A stretch of 54,652 nt of DNA from Pseudomonadota bacterium (GTDB taxonomy: Bacteria; Myxococcota_A; UBA796; SXON01): assembly GCA_005778355.1 (NCBI GenBank), contig SXON01000096.1, positions 1 through 54,652 on the forward strand, written 5' to 3'. Under the pieces are notes generated by a model that was given only the letters and a program-made list of their open reading frames with translations, was not told the DNA's origin and made no database searches. The position numbers were made by a program, and so were the translations under genes. Of this stretch, positions 7,421-15,931 are shown piece after piece; position 1 is the first letter of the stretch, and the number at the start of each line of letters is the position of its first letter.

Positions 7421-7861
7421 ATGCTAAAGCACTTCTCGGCGTTTGTTCCACTTCTTGCCACAGGTGCCTGCGAACACTCATCCGACGACGTTGACTCCGA
7501 GGTCGTCGCCAACGACACTGCGGCGTCGTGCTCGGCGGATTCGGATCTTGAGACCAGCGGCCGCGAGGTGGATTTCGGGGAGGTGCGCGTCGGTGACGGC
7601 GAGACCCTCCGCCTGGCGCTGAGCGCGGTGGGTACCTGCGACACGCACGTGAGCGCTGCGACGATGACCAACCCCGACTTCTGGATCTCGACCGCCCCGG
7701 GGTTCGTGCCGCCCTTCGAGCTCGAAGCCGGGTCGGGCGTGTACTGGGAGCTGGTCTACGTGCCGAGCGCCGTCGAGGCAGACACGGGAACCCTACTCAT
7801 CGACTCCGACGACCCCACGGAGCCGAGGATCGAGATCGAGCTCAACGGGCAAGGGACCTGA
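7421..7861 (+). CDS. lipoprotein with ASH/HYDIN-like domain
   Basis: A 146-residue lipoprotein. ATG 7421 follows GGAG. The leader MLKHFSAFVPLLATGAC has a positive N-region and a lipobox (Ala-Thr-Gly-Ala-Cys). After an acidic linker, residues 50-146 form one immunoglobulin-like domain of the ASPM/SPD-2/Hydin class (choice-of-anchor D type): VDFGEVRVGDGETLRLAL near the start, a central WELVYVPS strand, and the closing GTLLIDSDDP and IEIELNGQGT. These domains are structural spacers in surface proteins. The role is probably cell-surface; the partner is unknown. Confidence 0.75.
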   Translation: MLKHFSAFVPLLATGACEHSSDDVDSEVVANDTAASCSADSDLETSGREVDFGEVRVGDGETLRLALSAVGTCDTHVSAATMTNPDFWISTAPGFVPPFELEAGSGVYWELVYVPSAVEADTGTLLIDSDDPTEPRIEIELNGQGT

Positions 7862-7871
7862 CCGGGAGCCG

Positions 7872-8525
7872 CTAGTCGCCGAGCTCCGCCTCATCCAACC
7901 CCGTCCACTCGAGCCACGGCCCGAGGTCCACCCCGGCCCAGAGAATCACCACGCCCGGCTGCCCCCAGGGCTGATAGAACGAGGTCGCGACGTAGGGCGC
8001 GATCGACTGCTCGTCGAGGAAGCGCACCGGCACGAACACGCCCGCGAGCCCGCCGATCCCGTGGGCGTCGGCATCGTCGAGGGTGGGCTCCTTCCAGTAG
8101 CCCACGTTCAGCGCGGGACGCAGCGCCACGTTGTCACCGACCAGGCGGTTGCTGCTCACGATCACCTGTCCCCGGAGGATCGGTCGCAAGGCGAGGTCGA
8201 CGTTCACCTCGGCGTCGAGCGCCAACGACACGGGCGTCTCGTGGCGACGCTCGTCGAGCACGCTCCACTTCACGTCTACCCCTTTGGGCGGGGTCAGTCC
8301 GCGCACCCCGATCTCCCAGCCCCGGCCGAGGCCCACGCGGAACTCCATCTGCACCGGCAGGGCGAAGCCCGGGCAGCTGTCCTCGAAGTAGTCGCACTCG
8401 AGCGTGTAGAGCGCCTCGCCCGGCTGCCAGAAGGCGGCCACGCTGCCCGCGCCCTCCAGCTTGCCGAGGGAGTGCGCGGGGCGGAGCGTGGCCGGCACGC
8501 AGGCCGCCAGCCAGAGGAGCGTCAC
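7872..8525 (-). CDS. outer-membrane-type lipoprotein, 217 aa
   Basis: Starts at GTG 8525, overlapping the transporter stop by 4 bases; this gives the leader MTLLWLAAC with a lipobox. The remainder alternates short beta strands ending in aromatic residues (LGRGWEIGVRGL, VALRPALNVGYW, GIGGLAGVFVPVRF, VATSFYQPWG), a pattern typical of outer-membrane barrel-like proteins. No named family is recognised. Co-transcription with the peptide transporter is likely. A related decayed gene tail lies at 5393-5520. Confidence 0.65.
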   Translation of the reverse strand: MTLLWLAACVPATLRPAHSLGKLEGAGSVAAFWQPGEALYTLECDYFEDSCPGFALPVQMEFRVGLGRGWEIGVRGLTPPKGVDVKWSVLDERRHETPVSLALDAEVNVDLALRPILRGQVIVSSNRLVGDNVALRPALNVGYWKEPTLDDADAHGIGGLAGVFVPVRFLDEQSIAPYVATSFYQPWGQPGVVILWAGVDLGPWLEWTGLDEAELGD

Positions 8526-9961
8526 ACGTGGCCGCCGAGCGCCTTCTTCAGGGGCTTGTTGAAAGCCCACATCGCGGCGCCCGTGCTCACGCCGATGGCG
8601 CAGAGCAACAGGAAGAACTGGTCCTTCGTCATGTCGTCGTAGAAGGTGCCGATCCAGCCGCTGAGGAAGTTGCCGAGGAAGCTCGACGCGAGCCACATGC
8701 CCATCATCATGCTGACGATGCGCGGCGGAGACACCTTGGTGACCAGCGAGAGGCCAATGGGCGACAGGTAGAGCTCGCCCACGGTGAGGATGAGCACGCA
8801 CGCGAAGGGCCAGAAGAGCGAGCCGCGGTTGCCGTCGCCGATGAGATTGGCGCCCACCACCATGATGATGAAGGACAGGCCGAGTACCGTGCTGCCGATG
8901 GCCATCTTGCCCACGGAGGTGGGCTCCGAGCCACTCTTGGCCTGCCAGCGCCAGAACATGTCGAGGAAGGGCGCCAGCACGAAGATCATCAGGGGGTTGA
9001 AGCTCTGGAACCAGTTGGGCGGGATCTGGAAGCCGAGGATCACCGGCCAGTTGGTCTGGGTGTCGGCCCAGGTTTGCATCGTGTTGCCCTGCTGCTCGTA
9101 CACCGCCCAGAAGGCGATGTTGAGCACGCACAGCGCGCAGAGCGCGCAAACCTTGAGCCAGTCTTCGCTGTTGAGCGGACCGTGGGCGGCCTCTTCCTTG
9201 GCCTTCTCCGCGCGAGGCTTCTCGGCCGCGAGGTACTTCTGCCCGAAGAAATACACCACCAGGCCGATCACGAGGCCGATGCCCGCGGCGCCAAAGCCGT
9301 AGTGCCAGCCATAGATCGCGGCGAGCGTGCCGCACACGAGGTTGCAGAGGAAGGCGCCGAGGTTGATGCCCATGTAGAAGATGGTGAACGCGCCGTCGCG
9401 ACGAGGGTCGCCCTGCTCGTAGAGCTCGCCCACCTGCGTGGAGATGTTCGGCTTGAAGAAGCCGTTGCCCACGATGAGCAGGCCGAGCGCGAGGAGGAAC
9501 AGCTGCTCGCTCGCCATCACGAAGTGGCCGAGCGCCATCACGATGCCGCCGATGTAGACGGCCTTGCGCTGCCCCAGCCAACGATCCGCGAGGATCCCGC
9601 CGAAGAAGGGCGTGGCATAGACCAGCGCCGTATAGAGACCGTACATCGACGAGGCAAAATCCTGCACCGAGGTCTTCGCGACGATCCAGTCGGGCAGGAG
9701 CAGCAAGAAGTCGTAGCCGAGCACGTTGAACGGGTTGCTCGGCGCCTCGGCTGGGGGCTCGGGAAAGTCGCTGCGGTAGAGCGCCGCCCCGAAGCTCGAC
9801 ACCAAGTAGTACACCATGTACGCCTTCAAAAGGCCGCGCATGCCGTAGTAGGAGAAGCGCTCCCCCATCTCGGTGAAGAACAGGATGAAGAGCACGAGGG
9901 GATGCCCGAAGAACTGGGGCTGCTTCGCGGGGGGGACATGCTCGATCGCCAAGGCGCTCAC
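8522..9961 (-). CDS. POT-family proton-dependent oligopeptide transporter
   Basis: A 479-residue inner-membrane protein of the PTR2/POT branch of the major facilitator superfamily, which imports di- and tripeptides (or related solutes) with protons. Family marks are clear: the ExxERFxYY motif (EMGERFSYYG, about residues 31-40), the FYxxINxG signature (FYMGINLGAFL), a GNGFFKPN loop, and about 12-14 hydrophobic segments. An insertion of hydrophilic residues (about 62-85) lies between the first two segments. The start is GTG 9961. The gene is divergent from the radical SAM gene and overlaps the downstream envelope protein gene. Confidence 0.92.
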   Translation of the reverse strand: MSALAIEHVPPAKQPQFFGHPLVLFILFFTEMGERFSYYGMRGLLKAYMVYYLVSSFGAALYRSDFPEPPAEAPSNPFNVLGYDFLLLLPDWIVAKTSVQDFASSMYGLYTALVYATPFFGGILADRWLGQRKAVYIGGIVMALGHFVMASEQLFLLALGLLIVGNGFFKPNISTQVGELYEQGDPRRDGAFTIFYMGINLGAFLCNLVCGTLAAIYGWHYGFGAAGIGLVIGLVVYFFGQKYLAAEKPRAEKAKEEAAHGPLNSEDWLKVCALCALCVLNIAFWAVYEQQGNTMQTWADTQTNWPVILGFQIPPNWFQSFNPLMIFVLAPFLDMFWRWQAKSGSEPTSVGKMAIGSTVLGLSFIIMVVGANLIGDGNRGSLFWPFACVLILTVGELYLSPIGLSLVTKVSPPRIVSMMMGMWLASSFLGNFLSGWIGTFYDDMTKDQFFLLLCAIGVSTGAAMWAFNKPLKKALGGHV

Positions 9962-9979
9962 CGGTGGAAAAGCGCCGCG

Positions 9980-10024
9980 AGGGTAGCACGCGCGACAGCG
10001 CCGGGGCGTCGCCAGTGCTACCCT
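9980..10024. promoter_or_regulatory. divergent promoter pair in an inverted repeat
   Basis: Ten-base arms (9980-9989 and 10015-10024) are inverted copies of GTGCTACCCT separated by 25 bases. Each arm contains TGCTACCCT, an extended -10 (TG-n-TAnnnT), pointing outward: leftward toward the transporter GTG at 9961 and rightward toward the radical SAM ATG at 10051. The symmetry could also be an operator shared by both genes. Confidence 0.5.
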
Positions 10025-10050
10025 TGCGCAGCTACTGGACGGGATCTGGC

Positions 10051-11616
10051 ATGAATGAACGTCTCGCTCGCCTTGTCGACACCGCCAAGGGTCGCCCCGT
10101 GCGCGTCGGTATTGTCTCGATGTACGACGTCGAGAACAACGCGGTGCGCATCCTGGCCGCCACGCTGCGGCAGGGTGGTCACCACGTGGCGGAGATCTAC
10201 TTCAAGGACTGGATCTCCAACCACCTCGACCCCGCCACCGACGTGGAGCTCGACAACCTCGTGAGCGTGGTGCGCGACGAGACGCTCGACTTCGTGTGCC
10301 TGAGCATCCGCGCCAGCGCCTACTACAACGCGGCGCGCATCCTCACCGACCACCTGCACGATGTGCTCGACATCCCGGTGCTCTGGGGCGGCATGCACCC
10401 CACGCTGATGGGCGCCCAGTGCATCCAGACGGCCGACATGGTGCTCCAGGGCGAGGGTGAGCTCGCGCTCCTCGACCTCGCCGACCGCATTCGCGACGGG
10501 GGCGACGTGCTCGCGGCGGGGAACATGATGTTCCAGACCGCCGACGGCGTGCGCAAGAATGCGCTTCGTCCCTTGATCGAGAACCTCGATACCCTGGCCT
10601 ACCGCGACTACGTCACTCACGACCACAAGTACTTCATCTGGGGCAAGAAGGTCGAGAAGGGCGACCCGATGAAGGGCGACCCGGTGTACCAGATGATGGG
10701 GAGCCGCGGCTGCATCTACAAGTGCAGCTACTGCTACAACAGCACCTACAAGAAGGACGTTTACCCCGGGCAAAAGTGGTTCCGCGTGCGCTCCCCGGCC
10801 AGCATGGTCGACGAGATCAAGAAGGCCCGCGAACACTGGGACTTCAAGCGCATCCGCTTCGACGACGAGGTGTTCAACTTCCAGCTCGACTGGCTCGAAG
10901 ACTTCTGCGAGCGCTACCCGCGCGAGGTGGGCCTGCCCTTCGAGGTGTTCATCGAGCCGAAGCTGGTGAACGCCGAGCGTATGCGGATGCTTCGCGACGC
11001 GGGCCTCGTCAGCGTGTACATGGGCGTGCAGTCGAGCGAGCGGGTGACGGGCCACCTGTACGACCGTCGCGTGAAGAACAGCACCATCGGCGACATCGCC
11101 AACCTGTTCCACGAGCTCGGCATCAAGGGACACTTCCAGCTCATCTTCGACGATCCGGTCTCCACGAGCGAGGACAAGCAGAAGCTCTTCGAGATGATCT
11201 CGGAGTTCCCGCACCCCTTCGACCTCTACCTCTTCTCGATGACGGTCTTCCCGGGCTCCGAGCTCAACCACAAGCTCCTGGAGTCCGGCCTCATCAGCGA
11301 GTACGACATCGAAGGCACCGCCACCAAGACCTTCTACCAGCACCGGATCAACCTGGAGTATCCGCGCCCGGTGGAAGACACCTTCTGGATCGCGCTCACC
11401 CAGATGTTGTCGAAGCCCTTCGTGCCGCGCGCGGTGCTGAAGCCGCTGGCGAAGAGCGAGTTCCTGAAGAAGCACCCCTGGCCGCTCATCCAGATGGCCC
11501 ACGCGGCCAACTACGTGAAGATGGGCACCACGGCGGTGAACATGGCCGCCAACGGCGAGATGACCAAGACGCTCATGCGGCGATGGTTGAGCTTCGACCG
11601 GGTGATTACCACCTAG
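10051..11616 (+). CDS. B12-binding domain radical SAM protein
   Basis: A 521-residue protein. The N-terminal half (about residues 15-150) is a Rossmann-like cobalamin-binding domain (VGIVSMYDVENNAVRIL, VLWGGMHPTLMG, QGEGELALLDL). The radical SAM core follows, with the iron-sulfur motif CxxxCxxC at Cys221, Cys225 and Cys228 (RGCIYKCSYC). The family includes methyltransferases and ring-forming enzymes; the substrate cannot be inferred. ATG 10051 is chosen because it gives the normal N-terminus 30 residues into a longer open frame. The gene is divergent from the peptide transporter and stands alone. Confidence 0.88.
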   Translation: MNERLARLVDTAKGRPVRVGIVSMYDVENNAVRILAATLRQGGHHVAEIYFKDWISNHLDPATDVELDNLVSVVRDETLDFVCLSIRASAYYNAARILTDHLHDVLDIPVLWGGMHPTLMGAQCIQTADMVLQGEGELALLDLADRIRDGGDVLAAGNMMFQTADGVRKNALRPLIENLDTLAYRDYVTHDHKYFIWGKKVEKGDPMKGDPVYQMMGSRGCIYKCSYCYNSTYKKDVYPGQKWFRVRSPASMVDEIKKAREHWDFKRIRFDDEVFNFQLDWLEDFCERYPREVGLPFEVFIEPKLVNAERMRMLRDAGLVSVYMGVQSSERVTGHLYDRRVKNSTIGDIANLFHELGIKGHFQLIFDDPVSTSEDKQKLFEMISEFPHPFDLYLFSMTVFPGSELNHKLLESGLISEYDIEGTATKTFYQHRINLEYPRPVEDTFWIALTQMLSKPFVPRAVLKPLAKSEFLKKHPWPLIQMAHAANYVKMGTTAVNMAANGEMTKTLMRRWLSFDRVITT

Positions 11617-12020
11617 ATCGTGGGCTAGGCGTGGTTTAGGTGCCATCCTGCGCCTACGAGTGAGCGGGTGGTCGGCGCCGCCGGCGCCATGCCCCCCGGA
11701 ATGCGACACGCCGCCGGCCAAGCCCACCCGGATGCGAAAATCCGACCACGGACGGCCGCCCCGGGGTGACCGTTGACGGGCTCACCCATGAACTATCGGC
11801 GCTTGCTCGTAGCCTGCCCGACGCCAAGGCTCCACGGCCAGCCTCCGTTTCGCTTTTCGCGGGGCTTGGCTCGGGGGGATTCGCCTTTTGGGGGGCATGA
11901 CGGGTGCCGGACCGGTCGCCGAGCAAGCCGAGGCCGGAGGACGACCGGCCCAGTCGCGTTTGCGTCGAGTCCCCGGGGCGGCCGACTCACTCAGCCGCGA
12001 ACGCCGAGGCGAACCGCGAC
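11617..12020. other. 404-bp region without a supported gene
   Basis: Nothing here looks like a real coding region on either strand; open frames are Arg/Pro/Gly-rich shadows. One short hairpin is visible at 11674-11688 (GGCGCC, three-base loop, GGCGCC), with no following T-run. The rest holds G/C-rich runs and short repeats only. Confidence 0.5.
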
Positions 12021-12215
12021 TCACCGGCACCCCTCCGCGACCCCGAGCGCACACGCACGAGCCCTCGCCCGCGCGGCCGTTTCTGGCTCCGCGCCCTCGA
12101 TCGCCGTGGCAAAAGCGAGGCAAGCCTGCCCGTTGCCCACGCCGCACGAGCGCTCGAAGAGCGGCATCGCCTCGGCCCAGGCGTCCTGGCTCTCGGGCGC
12201 GGCGTTGACCAGCAT
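12021..12215 (-). pseudogene. Sel1-like repeat protein fragment
   Basis: A 64-codon frame whose sequence (AMPLFERSCGVGNGQACLAFATA and ARARACALGVAEGC) fits one to two Sel1-like helical repeats with regularly spaced Cys and Ala. The same frame continues upstream without a start as far as the TGA of the lipoprotein gene at 12267, reading HLRCFQHATM, which is also repeat-like. A complete protein of this type would have many more repeats, a start and a leader. It is most likely the truncated 3' end of a lost gene, though a 64-residue protein from ATG 12215 is possible. Confidence 0.4.
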
Positions 12216-12266
12216 CGTGGCGTGCTGGAAACAACGGAGGTGCGCGTCGCCTCGCTCGCGCCCCCC

Positions 12267-13658
12267 TCAGTCGAGCGGCACTTCCTGGATCCCCGCGAGG
12301 GCGAAGGTGACGTGCTCCCACTGGCCGATGGTGGCGCTGGCGGGGGCGGCGCTCAGCTCCTCGGCGAGGATGTCGGTGCCGTCGTAGTAGAGGCGGAAGA
12401 GTCCCACGGTGGTGACGGATTCCTGCGTGAGCAAGATGTCGCCCGCGATGGGCAAGAACTCCTCGCCGGTGACGCCCAGAAGCGAGCTGGTGCCGTAGTT
12501 CACCCCGAAGAAGTTCTCATAGGGCACCACGATGTCGATGTCTTCTACCGCCACGCCACAATCGAAGCTGTTCACCGAGCCGTCGGGCGCGATCACGTAG
12601 AGCAGGCGCTCGTTCTCCGCACCCGCGAGGATCATCCCCGCCAGCGGGCCGTAGCGGGCCGGGGCGTCGGGCACCACCACGAGGCCTTCGAGGTGCGTGC
12701 CGCTGATGTCGGCGAGCATGGTGGGCGCGCCCGCGCTGTCGATGGTCCACACCTCGCCGTCGGTGGTGGCGATCACCAGCTGACCGGCGAAAACGTCGGT
12801 CCGGTCGACGTAGAGCGAGCCGCGCATGAGCCCGTTGTTGTCGCCGGGAAGGTCCACCCAGGGGTTGGTGACGCTGCTCCCGTCGGCGCTCACGCGCACG
12901 ATCTGCCCGTCCACCCCGTTGCCGACGAAGAGCTCGCCGGTGGTGAAGCCGCCGGTGTTGCCCGAGCGCGCGGTGGCGATCTTCACCTCGTCGGTCACGT
13001 CGGCGAGCGCCGAGAACTGGGTGTGCGAGCCGTCGGCGGCCACCGTCTCCAGCGCGTAGGGGGATCCCCCGGAGTAGTAGACCGACATCACGACGTCGTA
13101 AGCCGACTCGTGGTAGTCGATGCCAATCGGCGAGTTGAAGTCGGTGCTGATGGCCACGAAGGTGACATCGCCGAGGCTCGAGTCGTTGAGCGGGTCGCGG
13201 AAGTTCTCGTCGCCGTCGCCGTCCCAGTCGTCGTCGACCTCCACCGAGTCGAGCAGGCTGTCGTCGTCGCTGTCGGTGTCGATGTAGTCGGCGAGCCCAT
13301 CGCCATCGTAGTCGCCCGAGCCCTCCCTGGCGTCGGACAGGCTGTCGTCGTCGCTGTCGGAGTCGAGGTAGTCGGCCACCCCGTCGGCGTCGGTGTCGCG
13401 GCTCTCGGCGCGGCCCTCGTCGGTGTCGGTGATGCCGTCGCCATCGCTGTCCAGGGCAGGATCCCAGCCGGTGTCGTCGGCGCTGTCGGCGGGGCTGCTA
13501 TCGACAGGGTGCCAGCCGCTCTCGGGGCGCGCGCTGTCGTGACGCGTGTCGCGCTCCGGCAGGTCGCCCGAGTCCTGTTCTTCCTCCACCTTCGGCTCGT
13601 CCACCACCGCGGTGGTGGGTTGGCTGCAGGCGGCGAGGGCAAGCAGGAAGGCGCGCAT
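12267..13658 (-). CDS. lipoprotein with thrombospondin type 3 repeats and a propeller-like domain
   Basis: A 463-residue protein. The leader MRAFLLALAAC has a classic lipobox. Residues 30-150 are Asp-rich and contain calcium-binding thrombospondin type 3 repeats (DSDGDGITDTDEG, DTDADGVADYLDSDSDDDS, and similar). The C-terminal 300 residues look like a beta-propeller (VFAGQLVIATTDGEVWTID, LYVIAPDGSV). It probably sits on the outer surface, with the calcium-binding stalk displaying the propeller. A -10 box TACACT lies seven bases before the ATG, so the transcript may be leaderless. Confidence 0.8.
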   Translation of the reverse strand: MRAFLLALAACSQPTTAVVDEPKVEEEQDSGDLPERDTRHDSARPESGWHPVDSSPADSADDTGWDPALDSDGDGITDTDEGRAESRDTDADGVADYLDSDSDDDSLSDAREGSGDYDGDGLADYIDTDSDDDSLLDSVEVDDDWDGDGDENFRDPLNDSSLGDVTFVAISTDFNSPIGIDYHESAYDVVMSVYYSGGSPYALETVAADGSHTQFSALADVTDEVKIATARSGNTGGFTTGELFVGNGVDGQIVRVSADGSSVTNPWVDLPGDNNGLMRGSLYVDRTDVFAGQLVIATTDGEVWTIDSAGAPTMLADISGTHLEGLVVVPDAPARYGPLAGMILAGAENERLLYVIAPDGSVNSFDCGVAVEDIDIVVPYENFFGVNYGTSSLLGVTGEEFLPIAGDILLTQESVTTVGLFRLYYDGTDILAEELSAAPASATIGQWEHVTFALAGIQEVPLD

Positions 13659-13665
13659 CTCGCGG

Positions 13666-13671
13666 AGTGTA
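13666..13671 (-). promoter_or_regulatory. -10 box TACACT seven bases from the start codon
   Basis: On the minus strand TACACT is followed by seven bases and then ATG 13658. No good -35 is seen. The spacing places the transcription start at or next to the A of ATG. Confidence 0.45.
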
Positions 13672-13697
13672 CCGCCATCCGGTGATACTGCGGGGGC

Positions 13698-14555
13698 TTG
13701 ACCGCGCTCATGGACATCGTCGACTCCGCCGCCGTCGCGCTGGTGCGTGCCCGTGGCGCCAAGAGCGAGTTCCTGGATGGCGACGGTTCACCGGTGCACG
13801 TCCTACGCGCGCGCGGGCGCGGGCACGGCCCGCCGGTGTTGTTGCTGCACGGCCTCGGCTCCCAGGCCTCCGACTACATCGGTGTCATCGCGGGCCTGGT
13901 GCCCCACGTGTCGGAGGTCCTCGCCCTCGACCTGCCCGGCCACGGCCTCTCGCCGGCCCCGCCCGAGGGCATGTGTCCCACGGCGATGCGGCGGGTCACG
14001 CTCGCCGCGGCCGACAAGCTGCTCGACCGTCCCGTGGTGGTGTTTGGCAACTCGCTCGGTGGGCTCTCCGCCGTGCGACTGGCCTTGCTGCGTCCCGACC
14101 GGGTGCTCGGACTCATGCTGGCCTCGCCGGCCGGCGCCCCGATGTCCGAGGCCGATTTCGCCACCCTGCTCGCTGGTTTCGAGTACCCCGATCACGGGGC
14201 AGCGCTGCGCTTTGTCGACCGGTTCACCCGTGCGTCGCCGGTGGTGCGGCACCCCTTCGCCTGGGGTGTGCGACAGCGCATGGCCCGCGCCACCATCCGC
14301 GATCTCATCGGTCGCATCGGCCCCGGCGACCTGCTCGCCGCCGAGGACCTCGCCTCGATCACCGTCCCCGTGCACGTGGTGTGGGGTGGGCTCGACGGGA
14401 TCCTGCCGGCCACCCACGCCGAGTTCTTCCGCCAGAGCCTCCCCGCCCACGCGGTCGTCGAGATCGACGAGCGAGCGGGGCACGCGCCTTACCTCGACGA
14501 CCCCCTGGGATTCCCGCGCGCCATCGCACGGTTTGCCGCCCGGTGTGCCGCGTGA
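13698..14555 (+). CDS. alpha/beta hydrolase
   Basis: A 285-residue hydrolase of the alpha/beta fold. The expected parts are in order: oxyanion loop HGLG (residues 51-54), nucleophile elbow GNSLGG with Ser119, Asp in WGGLDGILP and His in AGHAPYLDDP near the C-terminus. No signal peptide, so cytoplasmic. The substrate (ester, lactone or other) cannot be read from the sequence. TTG 13698 lies eight bases after a GATACT -10-like box, matching the leaderless pattern of neighbours; ATG 13710 is the alternative. The stop overlaps the start of the next gene. Confidence 0.85.
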   Translation: MTALMDIVDSAAVALVRARGAKSEFLDGDGSPVHVLRARGRGHGPPVLLLHGLGSQASDYIGVIAGLVPHVSEVLALDLPGHGLSPAPPEGMCPTAMRRVTLAAADKLLDRPVVVFGNSLGGLSAVRLALLRPDRVLGLMLASPAGAPMSEADFATLLAGFEYPDHGAALRFVDRFTRASPVVRHPFAWGVRQRMARATIRDLIGRIGPGDLLAAEDLASITVPVHVVWGGLDGILPATHAEFFRQSLPAHAVVEIDERAGHAPYLDDPLGFPRAIARFAARCAA

Positions 14556-15922
14556 TGCTCTGGTTGCTCGCCTGCGAGCCCGAGGACGCCGAGTCCGGCG
14601 TGGTGTCATCCACGCCCTCCTGCGACACGCTCCTGCCCATCGTCGAGGAGCCGGTCGAGGGTCTCGCCTTCGACGGCAACCCGCCCACGTCGCTGCTCCT
14701 CCTGGTCAACGACACCTTCCGTCACGACGTCGTGCAATTCTACGGGGGTGACCGGGTCACGATGCCCTGCCTCCAGTCCCGGGCGGACCACGTGGTGCGC
14801 TTCGACAGCGCCTATGCCACCGGCAACTGGACGGGCATCACCACCGCCTCGATCCTCACCGGGCTCTTCCCCGAGCACCACGGGCTCTTGCGCGTGGACA
14901 GCCAGTCCGGCAGCCCCCAGATCGACGAGCCGGTGAGCGCGCCGACCTTCGCCAGCCACCTCTCCGGTCTCGGACACGCCACGCTCCAGGTCTCGGGCAA
15001 CGCCTGGATCTCCGAGGAGTCTGGCCTGATGGCCGGCTTCGACACGGTGAAGGCCGACCCCGGCGAGGAGGGAGAGACCGACGCGCCCGATATTGCGCCA
15101 GAGGTGCGTGCCTGGCTGAACGCGCTGCCGTCTGGAACCCCGTTCTTCGCCCACTTCCAGCCCGTCGACAACCACGACCCCTACCTGCCGCAGTCGCAAT
15201 ACATCGACCGCTTCATCGACACGACCGCCTACCCCTGGCCAGTGACACACGCCGCGCAGCGCGAGCTCACGATTGCCTACCCGGACATGAGCGAGGAGGA
15301 ACAGGCCCTGGCCCGCGAGTGGCTGGGTGGCCTGTACGCCGCGGAGACCCTCGCCGTCGACGCCGAGCTCGACGCCACGCTGGCGACGCTAGCCGCCACC
15401 GGCCGACTCGACGACACGCTGGTGATCGTCATGGGCGACCACGGCGAGAGCCTCGACGACGACCGCACCGGCTACTTCGGGCACGGCTCGTCGCTGCGCC
15501 AAGAGCTTGTTCGCGTGCCCCTCCTGGCCTACCACCCCCGCCTGAAGCCCGGCGCGATGGCGGGCATCGTGCGCGGCATCGATGTGTTGCCGACCGCGCT
15601 GGCCGCGCTGGGGCTCCCCGCCCTCGACGGGATCGACGGCACAGCCGGGGGCGCTTCGATGGCCTACGGGGGCTGGTGGCCCAACGACGACCAGGCGTTG
15701 CGGACCGAGGCGGTGTACGCGGTTTCCGGCCGCGTGAAGATCATCCGCAACTGCGCGGGGGGCGACTCGGCCTACGATCTCGACGCCGACCCCACTGAGA
15801 TGAGCCCGGTGATCGAGCTGTCTCAGCTCGAGGGCGCGACCGGGCTCAGCGAGGACCTCGACGCGCAGGTGCTCGCGCTCCAGTCGGGCTCCACGCGCAT
15901 GGAAGCCTGCGTCGCGCGTTAG
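14555..15922 (+). CDS. sulfatase-fold lipoprotein with a Thr in place of the formylglycine Cys
   Basis: A 455-residue protein of the alkaline phosphatase/sulfatase superfamily. The leader is MLWLLAC. Metal-site segments are visible: NDTFRHDVV near residue 51 and MGDHGES later, with FGHGSSLRQE following. The canonical sulfatase motif C-x-P-x-R is missing: the aligned segment reads TGITTASILTG, with Thr at the position of the modified Cys and no Pro or Arg. A Thr nucleophile is used by related phosphotransferases and LtaS-type enzymes, so a phosphodiesterase or phosphotransferase activity is more likely than a sulfatase. The start overlaps the previous stop. Confidence 0.75.
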   Translation: MLWLLACEPEDAESGVVSSTPSCDTLLPIVEEPVEGLAFDGNPPTSLLLLVNDTFRHDVVQFYGGDRVTMPCLQSRADHVVRFDSAYATGNWTGITTASILTGLFPEHHGLLRVDSQSGSPQIDEPVSAPTFASHLSGLGHATLQVSGNAWISEESGLMAGFDTVKADPGEEGETDAPDIAPEVRAWLNALPSGTPFFAHFQPVDNHDPYLPQSQYIDRFIDTTAYPWPVTHAAQRELTIAYPDMSEEEQALAREWLGGLYAAETLAVDAELDATLATLAATGRLDDTLVIVMGDHGESLDDDRTGYFGHGSSLRQELVRVPLLAYHPRLKPGAMAGIVRGIDVLPTALAALGLPALDGIDGTAGGASMAYGGWWPNDDQALRTEAVYAVSGRVKIIRNCAGGDSAYDLDADPTEMSPVIELSQLEGATGLSEDLDAQVLALQSGSTRMEACVAR

Positions 15923-15931
15923 GCCGCGGTC

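Noticed and set aside
10018..11727. A 569-codon open frame on the minus strand across the radical SAM gene
   Set aside because: The translation is His/Val/Glu/Leu-rich without any fold pattern, a typical antisense shadow of a G+C-rich gene; the plus-strand frame has clear motifs.
11782..12321. A 179-codon minus-strand protein
   Set aside because: Its translation is Arg/Ala/Gly/Pro low-complexity sequence; only the fragment at 12021-12215 in another frame has repeat-like character.
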